Shown: positions 25,647-32,509 of the stretch, piece after piece | Position numbering within the stretch: the first letter of the stretch is position 1 | Layout of the letters: every line of letters starts with the position of its first letter | Origin: Candidatus Tectomicrobia bacterium | GTDB lineage: Bacteria; UBA8248 | DNA length: 64,000 nt | Direction: 5' to 3' | Assembly (NCBI GenBank): GCA_016192135.1 | Contig: JACPUR010000017.1 | Span: 186,001 to 250,000 of the forward strand | The notes under the pieces: model-generated | Databases searched by the model: none | What the model was told of the DNA's origin: nothing | What the model saw: only the letters and a program-made list of their open reading frames with translations | Position numbers and translations under genes: made by a program

Positions 25647-25973
25647 CGCCCCCGCCGGCCGGAAGATGGGGATTTTCGCCTCCCGGAGTTCGATTCCCAT
25701 TGATAGGGGGGCTATTTCAGGCTATAAATCTATCTCAATATGAGACATTCGTTGCTTCTTGGCCCTTTTTGCCAATTCTTATGGAATTGGTGGCCATGGA
25801 CACAGGATGCCCAGCCGGTGGCATTTCAATTGCTGGAAATTTCCAGCAGGCGGGGGGAACCCGCGCGGGGCGGAAGGTTTTTTTCCATTGCGCGTGAAGC
25901 GCGGGCGCCCGGCGGCTGAAAAGCTCTGCTATTATCGGTCCGAATCCAACGGTGAAGGGACGGTTCCGCATCC
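25647..25973 (+). promoter_or_regulatory. Strong promoter and 240-nt structured leader before the GGDEF gene
   Basis: TTGATA (25700-25705), 17 bases, then TATAAA (25723-25728) is one of the best promoter matches in the window and points at the GGDEF gene, 240 bases away. The leader is AT-richer and holds three dyads: TCTCA-ATA-TGAGA at the transcript start (25733-25745), CCAATTC-TTATG-GAATTGG (25772-25790) and an 18-bp perfect palindrome centred in GGAAATTTCC (25831-25848). No matching riboswitch class was recognised. A 72-codon frame ending at 25977 overlaps the next start, but its composition looks random. Confidence 0.5.
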
Positions 25974-26897
25974 GTGAAGACGCCTCTGCAAAGGCCCAAC
26001 CCAAAGAAGATCAAGCCCCGCAAGAAGCCGGGGCGGGGGAGCGTGCCGGCCAAGGCGCGGCGCCTCGCGTCCTTGGCCGAGGCCCCGCCGGGCGAGCTGT
26101 TCTCCATCCTCGTCGGCTGCTGCCCCGACGCCCTCATGGCCGTCGATCAGCGCGGGTTCGTCCGCTACATGAATCCCGCCGCCGAGCGGCTCCTCCAGAG
26201 ATCCGCGGCGGACCTGATTGGCCAGCCCTTCTCCTTCCCGGTGGACAGCCTGCGCTCCCAGGAGGTGACGATCTCGAGCTCCGGCTCCGACTTCAAGGTG
26301 GCCGAGATCCTGACGGAGGAGGCCGCCTGGGGCGGCGAGAAGTTCTATGTGGTGAGCCTCCGCGACGTCACCGGCAGCGTGCGCATGCGGGAGCAGCTCC
26401 GCGCCCTGTCGGACGTCGATCCCCTCACCGGCCTGCTCAACCGCCGCGGCTTCTTCGACGCCGCCCAGCGCCAGCTCAGCCTCGCCCAGCGCACCAAGCG
26501 GGACATGACCTTCCTCTTCGTCGACCTGGACGGCCTCAAGAGCATCAATGACACCCACGGCCACATCGAGGGCGATCAGTGCCTCATCGAGGTCGCGAAC
26601 GTCCTGCGGAAGACCTTCCGCCAGCCCGACATCCTCAGCCGCTACGGCGGGGACGAGTTCGCCGTCCTCGCCATCGAGGCCAAGCAGCGCAGCTCGCAGA
26701 AGATCATCGAGCGTCTCGACAAGAACCTCCAGGCCCACAACGCCCGCAAGCGGCCCGACCGGCGCATCTCCTTCAGCCTCGGCCTCGCCCACTTCAATCC
26801 GGCCTCGCCCGCCTCGGTGGAGCAGCTCATCGAGAACGCCGACGAGCGGATGTACCAGAACAAGTACGCCAAGAAGCGCGCCCGCAGCCGCGCCTAG
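25974..26897 (+). CDS. PAS-GGDEF diguanylate cyclase
   Basis: 307 residues. A basic N-terminus (KKIKPRKKPGRG) precedes a PAS domain (about 40-130: CCPDALMAVDQRGFVRYMNPAAERLL). The GGDEF domain starts DPLTGLLNRRGFFD and holds FLFVDLDGLKSINDTHGH and the intact active site RYGGDEFAV (about residue 224). RQPD five residues before it is an RxxD inhibitory I-site. It should make c-di-GMP from GTP under PAS control and be product-inhibited. The GTG at 25974 is used; an upstream GTG at 25952 is possible. Its stop overlaps that of the convergent M20 gene. Confidence 0.9.
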   Translation: MKTPLQRPNPKKIKPRKKPGRGSVPAKARRLASLAEAPPGELFSILVGCCPDALMAVDQRGFVRYMNPAAERLLQRSAADLIGQPFSFPVDSLRSQEVTISSSGSDFKVAEILTEEAAWGGEKFYVVSLRDVTGSVRMREQLRALSDVDPLTGLLNRRGFFDAAQRQLSLAQRTKRDMTFLFVDLDGLKSINDTHGHIEGDQCLIEVANVLRKTFRQPDILSRYGGDEFAVLAIEAKQRSSQKIIERLDKNLQAHNARKRPDRRISFSLGLAHFNPASPASVEQLIENADERMYQNKYAKKRARSRA

Positions 26898-28165
26898 GCC
26901 TTCGCCCGCCGGTCCGCCAGCCTCAGCATCGCCGCCGCCAGCACCTCCGCCCCCCGGACGAGGTGCCGGAAGTGCGTGAACTCCTCCGGCGTGTGCGAGA
27001 GCCCCTTCACCGAGGGGATGAAGATCATCCCCATGGGGCACACCCGGGCCATGCGGCAGGCGTCGTGGACGCCCCCGCTGGCCAGGCTGATCCAGCGGCT
27101 CCCCGTCTCCTCCGCCGCGCGGGCGATGGCGCGGCGCACGGCGGGCGAGGTGGGGCAGGGCGGGAGGATGGACACCTCGGCGAGCCGCCCCGGCACCTTG
27201 CGCTCCCGCCGGATGCGCGCGAGTTCCCGGCGCATCCGCCCGATCATCCGCTTGAGGGCGGGCATCCCGCGGGCGCGGAGGTCGAAGGTGAGCGCCGCCT
27301 CCCCCGGGACGATGGAGATCCACCCCGGCCGCACGTCCACCTCGCCGAAGGTGAGGGTCACCCGCTGGCTCTCCGGCATCCGGCGCACCGCGCGCTCCAT
27401 CTCCACCATGAAGTCCGCCGCCGCCATCGCGGCGTCCCGGCGGTAGGGCATGGGCTGGCCCCCCGAGTGGGCCGTCACGCCCTCGAAAATCGCCTTCCCG
27501 CGCGTGTAGCCCACCACCCGGTCCACCACCCCGATGGGCGCCCTCTCCGCCTCGAGGACGGGCCCCTGCTCGATGTGGAGCTCGATGAAGGCCTTGAGCG
27601 CCTTCTTGGGCAGCACGCACGAGGCGGCGCGCGCCGGGTTCCCGCCCGAGGCCGCCACCGCCTCGTACATGGATTTGCCCGTGGGAGGGTGCACGGCCCG
27701 CCTCATCTCCCTGGGCCCCACCACCCCCGTCATCACGCTGCTCCCGAAGACCGTCATCCCGCCGGCCGACTCCTCCCCCACGAAGGCCACCACCTCGAGC
27801 GGGTGATCGTGGGGCGCGCCCGTCTCCGCGATGCGCCGCACCGCCTCGAGCGCGGCCAGCACGCCCGCCGGGCCGTCGAAGCGCCCGCCCGGGTTCTGGC
27901 TGTCGAGATGCGAGCCCGCCATGACGGCCGGGAGGCCTTTCGCCCGGCCCTCCCTGCGGCCGATGAGGTTGCCCACCGCGTCCACCCGCGTCCTGAGCCC
28001 CGCCTCCTCCATCCAGCGGCGCACCAGGTCCCGCGCGCGGTTGTACTCGGGGGTGAGGGCGATGCGGACGAGGCCCGTCTCGCCGAAGCGCCCGATCCGG
28101 GCCTGGGCGTCGAACTCGCGCTGCATCCGGGCGCGGTTCGCCCGGAGGGGGGATGAGGCGGCCAT
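26894..28165 (-). CDS. M20-family Zn amidohydrolase (hydantoinase/carbamoylase type)
   Basis: 423 residues. AGSHLDSQNPGGRFDGPAGV supplies the first metal His and Asp, FVGEESAG the catalytic and bridging Glu residues, IELHIEQGPVLEAE and VTAHSGGQPMPYRRDA the dimerisation-domain motifs, and SGGVHDACRMA the late His. This pattern is that of N-carbamoyl-amino-acid hydrolases, allantoate amidohydrolases and ureidoglycolate relatives. It cleaves an amide or ureido bond in the cytosol; exact substrate unknown. The start at 28165 fits the family N-terminus. Confidence 0.9.
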   Translation of the reverse strand: MAASSPLRANRARMQREFDAQARIGRFGETGLVRIALTPEYNRARDLVRRWMEEAGLRTRVDAVGNLIGRREGRAKGLPAVMAGSHLDSQNPGGRFDGPAGVLAALEAVRRIAETGAPHDHPLEVVAFVGEESAGGMTVFGSSVMTGVVGPREMRRAVHPPTGKSMYEAVAASGGNPARAASCVLPKKALKAFIELHIEQGPVLEAERAPIGVVDRVVGYTRGKAIFEGVTAHSGGQPMPYRRDAAMAAADFMVEMERAVRRMPESQRVTLTFGEVDVRPGWISIVPGEAALTFDLRARGMPALKRMIGRMRRELARIRRERKVPGRLAEVSILPPCPTSPAVRRAIARAAEETGSRWISLASGGVHDACRMARVCPMGMIFIPSVKGLSHTPEEFTHFRHLVRGAEVLAAAMLRLADRRAKA

Positions 28166-28253
28166 GGGGTCTCCTGGGGAGGGTAGGAATGAAGTCTGAA
28201 CGGGCGTTCGGGGCGCGGGCCGAACATCGTGCGCCCATTCCGGCCGGACGATT

Positions 28254-28339
28254 CTCCCTCCCCCTCCGGGGGAGGGTTGGGGTGGGGGAAGACCACCGGC
28301 GGGATTCCCTCCCCCTGCCCCCTCCCGGAGGGAGGGGGG
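28254..28339. repeat. Paired CTCCC/GGGAG hairpin repeat
   Basis: Two G/C-rich hairpins in opposite orientation (28254-28287, tail GGGTTGGGGTGGGGG; 28307-28339). It belongs to the CTCTCCC...GGGAGAG family found at 29272, 38001, 40696, 59323 and 60321, and fills most of the gap between the M20 and glutaredoxin-DinB genes. Confidence 0.6.
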
Positions 28340-28381
28340 AAAGCGAATCCTCCTCGGAAGCACTCCGCGGCCGGATCCCCC

Positions 28382-29134
28382 TTAGAACAAATCCTCCGGC
28401 ACCGAGACCTCGGCGTAGTCCCCGGGGCGGAGCGGGCGGTCGGGCGCGATCCCCAAGAGGCCAAAGTAGTGGTAGGTCTGGCGCAGGTGCTGCACCGCGT
28501 GGCCCAGGGCCATCTCCATCAGGAGATGCACCGTGATCGGGCCCATGTAGCTCTCGACCCGCCGGGCGAGCCTCTCAGGGGTGCGGCCCAGGTAGTCCTC
28601 CAGCCTGGCCTCCATCATGTCCCCGTAGGCGCAGATCTCCTCCGCCGTCCGGTAGCCCTCCGCCACGGTCTCGTAGCGGCGCACCATCTCCTCGGTGTAG
28701 CGGCCCGTCTCCTCCGCCTCGATGCACAGCGCGGGGCGCTCGAAGATGTGCCAGGTGAGCTGGCGCAGGGTGCGCTTGCGCCCGGGCGACACCCAGTCGA
28801 GCTTCTCCTGGGGGATCTGGCGCACCGCCCGCCGCACCGCCTCGAACACGAGCCGGTAGAGGGCGAGCATCCGCTCCGCCGGGAGGGGGCCCCGCTTGGA
28901 CTCCCCGATCCCGAAGGCGGCCTTCAGCTCCTCGATGTTGAAGCCCACCACCACCTTGTCCCCCCGCACCGAGACGGGCAGGGCCTTGATGCCTATCGCC
29001 CTAAGCTCCGCCTGGGCCTCGGGGTCGTTCGAGCAGTCGCGGTTCACGACCGGCACCCCGTTCGACGAGAGGAACTCCCTCGTGCACGCGCAGGTGTATC
29101 AGCCGTGGCGGGTGTAGACCTTGACGGGCTCCAT
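28382..29134 (-). CDS. Glutaredoxin-DinB fusion with in-frame TGA at the active-site Cys (candidate selenoprotein)
   Basis: The ATG at 29134 follows GGGAGG with ideal spacing. Twelve codons in, TGA (29099-29101) lies in the context KVYTRHG-TGA-YTC, where a glutaredoxin has C-x-x-C. After it come the remaining glutaredoxin features (FLSSNGVPVVNRDCSNDP; IKALPVSV; VVGF). From about residue 95 there is a DinB-like four-helix domain with His residues in LTWHIFE and GHAVQHLRQ that could bind metal. Read with Sec the protein has 250 residues. Without readthrough the first start is an unsupported GTG at 29056 that would remove the active site. I infer selenocysteine; a nonsense mutation is the alternative. 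Confidence 0.72.
29065..29083 (-). promoter_or_regulatory. Predicted bacterial SECIS hairpin
   Basis: In the mRNA, ACGAGGG (29083-29077) pairs with CUCUCGU (29071-29065) in seven base pairs including one G-U, with loop AGUUC. The stem begins 15 nt after the UGA and the loop 22 nt after its last base, with G as the second loop base. These match the bacterial SECIS rules as I know them (loop 16-37 nt away, G among the first two loop bases). Confidence 0.6.
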
Positions 29135-29271
29135 GGCGGGCCTCCCGTGGCGGCGGTGGGATGAGCGTCTGTCCCTTCGGTTTAGCCGATCCTCTCCGCG
29201 TTGTCACCCGGGCGCCGGGTGGGTTTGCCTCCAGTGGATGGGTGGACTTTCGAGCAATCGCGCCCTTCATT

Positions 29272-29387
29272 CCCTCACCCCCATCCCCTCTCCCAAGGGG
29301 AGAGGGGCGCCGTGGCGACAAGGATTCGGCTCCAGATGAGCGGGGACCGCACCTCCCTCTCCCTATGGGAGAGGGCCGGGGTGAGGG
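29272..29387. repeat. Paired CTCTCCC/GGGAGAG hairpin repeat, tails outward
   Basis: Copy 1 (29272-29307) reads CCCTCACCCCCAT then CCCCTCTCCC-AA-GGGGAGAGGGG. Copy 2 (29353-29387) is inverted, CCCTCTCCC-TAT-GGGAGAGGG then CCGGGGTGAGGG. Together they form a roughly 116-base inverted composite in the 375-base gap between the glutaredoxin-DinB and permease starts. The gap also has a TATATT at 29470-29475 that could be a -10 for the permease. Confidence 0.65.
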
Positions 29388-29509
29388 AGGTGCCAACGGG
29401 GAGCCATGAGAGCCGCTTGGCTCATGCACCTGACTCATCTTCCCGCTTCCCCGCCGGCGGGTTCTCGCCTATATTCGGGGAACTCCCCCGCCCGCGGAGC
29501 CCAGGCCCC

Positions 29510-31039
29510 GTGCCCGCGCGCCCGCCCTGGATCGCCAAGGGCGACATCGACGGCTTCTTCGGCCTGTGGATGGACAACCTCGTCCAGCTCCTCCTGATCG
29601 CCTCGCTCTTGAAGGGCGTCTTGGGCTTCCCGGACGCCCTCGTCTTCGGCCGGGTGCTGCCCGGCGCGGCGCTCAGCATCCTCCTCGGCAACCTCTTCTA
29701 CGCCTGGCAGGCCCGGCGGCTGGCGCTGCGCGAGAGGAGAGAGGACGCCTGCGCGCTCCCCTACGGCATCAACACGGTGAGCCTCTTCGCCTTCGTCTTC
29801 TTCATCATGCTCCCGGTGAAGCTCCAGACCGGGGACCCCGAGGCCGCCTGGCGCGCCGGGCTCGCCGCCTGCTTCATCAGCGGGGTCATCGAGACGGCGG
29901 GCTCCCTGGCCGGGGGCTGGGTGCGGCGGGTGACCCCGCGCGCGGCGCTGCTCTCGGCCCTGGCCGGGATCGCCCTGACCTTCATCTCGATGGACTTCGC
30001 CTTCCGCATCTGGGAGAAGCCCCTCGTGGCCATGCTGCCGCTCGGGGTCATCCTCCTCCACTACTTCGGGGGCGCCCGCTTCCCGGGAGGGCTCCCCGGG
30101 GGGCTGGTGGCCGTGGCGGCGGGGACCCTCCTCTCCGCCCTCGTGTACGGCCTCCCGGAGGTCCCGGCCCCGGCCGGGCTCGCGATGCCCGGGCTCTGGC
30201 TGGGGCCCCTCTTCTCGGCCCTGACCGGCCCCCTGGCCTGGGGCCACCTCGCCGTCTCCCTCCCCATGGGGCTGATGACCCTCGTCGGGAGCCTGATGAA
30301 CCTCGAGAGCGCCGAGGCGGCCGGGGACCGCTACCCGACGCGGAGCTCCCTCGCCGTGAACGGGGCGGGCTCCCTCGCGGCGGCCCTCCTGGGGAGCTGC
30401 TTCCCGACCACCCTCTACATCGGCCACCCGGGCTGGAAGGCCCTGGGCGCGCGCTCGGCCTACAGCGCGCTGAACGGCCTGGCCATCACCTTGCTCGTCC
30501 TGACCGGCTCCCTGGCCGCCCTGGCCCGGCTCGTGCCCGAGGAGGCCGTGATCGCCATCCTCCTCTGGATCGGTCTCGTCATGGTGGCCCAGGCCTTCGA
30601 GGCGGTCCCAAGCCGCCACGCCCCCGCCGTGGCGCTGGGCTTCGTGCCCTCGGTGGCCGCCTGGGGGCTCCTGATGGTGCAGGGGGCGCTCCGCGCCACC
30701 GGGAGCGATCTCCAGAAGGCGGGGGAGGCCGCCTTCGCCGCTGCGGGGATGCACCTCCCGGGCATGATCGCCCTCGAGCGCGGCTTCCTCTTCTCCTCCA
30801 TGATCCTGGCCGCCCTGGCCGCCGCCTTGATCGACGGGGAGCGCCGCCGGGCCGCGGGCTGGGCCCTGGCCGGGGCGGTCCTGAGCTGGTTCGGGGTCAT
30901 CCACGCCTACGCCCTCACCCCCGGCGGGCCCGTGAGCCCCTTCGGCTGGGGCCGGGCCCCGGGCCCGGCGCTCGGCTACCTCGCCATGGCGGCGGTTTTT
31001 CTCCTGGCGGGGAGGGGCAGGGAAAGGAAGCCGTCGTAA
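29510..31039 (+). CDS. NCS2/AGZA-like multi-pass permease
   Basis: 509 residues with about 12-13 membrane helices. GLWMDNLVQLLLIASLLKGVLGFP opens the protein, and YGINTVSLFAFVFFIMLPV, VGSLMNLESAEAAGDRYP and GSCFPTTLYIGHPGWKALGARSAYSALNG resemble the xanthine/uracil/hypoxanthine permease superfamily. The GTG at 29510 was chosen because the protein-like sequence starts there, with GGAG 11 bases upstream; this start is uncertain. Substrate probably a nucleobase-like compound (inference). Confidence 0.78.
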   Translation: MPARPPWIAKGDIDGFFGLWMDNLVQLLLIASLLKGVLGFPDALVFGRVLPGAALSILLGNLFYAWQARRLALRERREDACALPYGINTVSLFAFVFFIMLPVKLQTGDPEAAWRAGLAACFISGVIETAGSLAGGWVRRVTPRAALLSALAGIALTFISMDFAFRIWEKPLVAMLPLGVILLHYFGGARFPGGLPGGLVAVAAGTLLSALVYGLPEVPAPAGLAMPGLWLGPLFSALTGPLAWGHLAVSLPMGLMTLVGSLMNLESAEAAGDRYPTRSSLAVNGAGSLAAALLGSCFPTTLYIGHPGWKALGARSAYSALNGLAITLLVLTGSLAALARLVPEEAVIAILLWIGLVMVAQAFEAVPSRHAPAVALGFVPSVAAWGLLMVQGALRATGSDLQKAGEAAFAAAGMHLPGMIALERGFLFSSMILAALAAALIDGERRRAAGWALAGAVLSWFGVIHAYALTPGGPVSPFGWGRAPGPALGYLAMAAVFLLAGRGRERKPS

Positions 31040-31429
31040 TTCCCCGTAATTCCCTGGAAAACGCCGGAAATGCCGGAAGGCGGATCGGCTGCGCTTCTTT
31101 TTGTAGGGGCGGGTCTCAGGCCCGCCCCTACAGACGCAGGCCGCGCCGGGGGGCGGGGGAGGAGGGTGGTCGGACCGCGCCGGGGGGGCTTTATCCATCC
31201 TTTATCCCTCAATATCCCTCAATATCCGCGACGGCAGCCCGGCAGCCACCCGATGCCTCCGGGCTACGGTGGGGCGACCGGCCGGTCGCCCCTACAGATC
31301 TGGCTCGCCAATCCCCGGGACGCGCCAGATCGCGCCCGGAAGGCAATCTAATCCCCGGCGGGAGAAAGGCCGCAGCCGCAATTTCCGCCATTTTCGCGCA
31401 GGTTCATGCTCGGGAAGAAATGTGGAGAG
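31040..31429. repeat. Repeat-rich gap with dispersed element copy C
   Basis: The gap contains 10-bp-phased units (GTAATTCCCC, GTAATTCCCT and so on at 31036-31076), a GTAGGGGCGGG...CCCGCCCCTAC palindrome (31103-31131), CCCTCAATAT repeats (31205-31228), a GACCGGCCGGTC palindrome (31269-31295) and copy C of the dispersed element (31361-31409). No gene is evident. Confidence 0.6.
31361..31409 (+). repeat. Dispersed ~50-nt element, copy C
   Basis: GGAGAAAGGCCGCAGC followed by the core CCGCAATTTCCGCC through CGCGCAGGTTCATGC. Five differences from copy A over the 34-nt core. Confidence 0.65.
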
Positions 31430-31608
31430 AGGGGGCCGCCCAGGGGCGGGAGCTTCAGAGTCGCGTGTGGGGGCGGATGGCGAACCTCGTGGACCCCTTC
31501 GGCAACCCCTTCGACCTCATCGAGCTGGCCCCGGGGGGTACGACCGGATCAAGTATCCGAGAGGTGGGTGAATTACTTGCCTCGATGAAAAAATGGGGCG
31601 GAGCGTAG
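31430..31608 (+). pseudogene. Remnant of a VOC/glyoxalase gene, frameshifted
   Basis: The frame gives WGRMANLVDPFGNPFDLIELAPGG, the last strand and Glu ligand region of a VOC protein. The continuation YDRIKYPRGG-stop is in the neighbouring frame, and one extra G in the run at about 31535-31540 would join them. The N-terminal four-fifths of a VOC gene is missing; upstream are only repeats. It looks like a decayed fragment bordering the AT-rich island. Confidence 0.6.
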
Positions 31609-31613
31609 CGCTA

Positions 31614-32012
31614 TTATATGGACAGTGTGAACTGTCCCAGAGGGCCATTGTAAAAGAGATTGCACGCTTGGAGAACGTCTCGTCCCAAGAGAACAAGAAG
31701 TCCTTGTGCTGCCAGTCCCGCGCCCATTGCACGTGGAGCATTGATGGTAAGGTTGGGCGGCATATTAATCTGGACCGGATAGATGTTGCACTGCTGATTT
31801 GCATGCGTTGCAGAGGTCATCCGCGCAACGTCAATTACCGGAAGACCCAAACTCTGAGCGGCCTGATCATCAATGCAAGTATTGGTAGCCCCCGTATCTA
31901 TCAGGGCTACGCCCGACACGGGCGTGGGAACAGGTTTCCCTTGGGCCAGCAGCCCCTTCCCCACGTTTTCTTCTATGGTTATGGTTACCTGAAGAATGGG
32001 TCCCCGCAACAT
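31614..32012 (-). CDS. Retropepsin-like aspartic protease
   Basis: 132 residues with the retroviral-type active site ALIDTGATNTCID (DTGA, about residue 38) and a later hydrophobic LLVLLGRDVLQA like the second conserved block (G-R-D). Such single-domain clan AA proteases act as homodimers. Its GC content is clearly lower than the surroundings. The ATG at 32012 has no ribosome binding site. In the same frame an open stretch continues upstream to an ATG at 32096, interrupted by one TAG (32064-32066), so the gene may have been longer and is now shortened or damaged. Biological role unknown. Confidence 0.7.
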   Translation of the reverse strand: MLRGPILQVTITIEENVGKGLLAQGKPVPTPVSGVALIDTGATNTCIDDQAAQSLGLPVIDVARMTSATHANQQCNIYPVQINMPPNLTINAPRAMGAGLAAQGLLVLLGRDVLQACNLFYNGPLGQFTLSI

Positions 32013-32058
32013 GAGAGCGACTTGGGGAGGTAAGTTTGTGATCTTACCCGTCGCATCC

Positions 32059-32334
32059 TTAGCCTACGCCCCCAGCTGCATGTTCAGGATCGGCATGAAG
32101 AATCCCCAGGGTTAGGGCGGGCGCTGAAAATTCAATCTGCGCCTCCGATGGCCGTCTGATAAGGACATTATCCAATCCGTGAACAGAGAATGTACCCCTC
32201 AGAGCATCTTCGATGGTGTCGAATGCCCCAAGGACTTCCTCTCCCCGGATCGCCAGAAACTTCCCGCCGTATTGTTTCAGAAGTTCCTCGCGATGGGATT
32301 CTAGAAATGCACGCTCTCTTTCGAGTGCAGGCAT
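32059..32334 (-). CDS. Small DUF5678-like protein upstream of the retropepsin
   Basis: 91 residues from the ATG at 32334, which follows GGGAGGGC. ALERERAFLESHREELLKQYGGKFLAIRGEEVLGAFDTIEDALRG resembles the short DUF5678-type proteins with a 'hold/keep' strand-helix pattern, and NVLIRRP ends the conserved part. I recall such small genes lying next to retropepsin-like genes, where they may form a two-gene unit. Function is unknown. Lower GC indicates shared foreign origin with the protease gene. Confidence 0.6.
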   Translation of the reverse strand: MPALERERAFLESHREELLKQYGGKFLAIRGEEVLGAFDTIEDALRGTFSVHGLDNVLIRRPSEAQIEFSAPALTLGILHADPEHAAGGVG

Positions 32335-32509
32335 ACTTTGCCCTCCCAGTGGGATGGCCCAATGGCTAGGCGCAACCACAGCAAGAGCCATGCCATCCCA
32401 GTCGCAATATAGGCCGGAAAGGCTGGCTTTGTCTATTAATGCTTATCGGCCAAAATGGGAACTACCTTTATGCGCTGTGAGGGTATAGCACCAAATTGTT
32501 TCCACTCCC

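Noticed and set aside
25759-25977. 72-codon gene overlapping the GGDEF start (GTGA)
   Set aside because: TTG start without ribosome binding site and a translation that looks random; the dyads suggest a leader RNA instead.
32400-32509. Small RNA or tRNA in the AT-rich gap between the small gene and aceF
   Set aside because: No cloverleaf, no terminator and no promoter could be made out.
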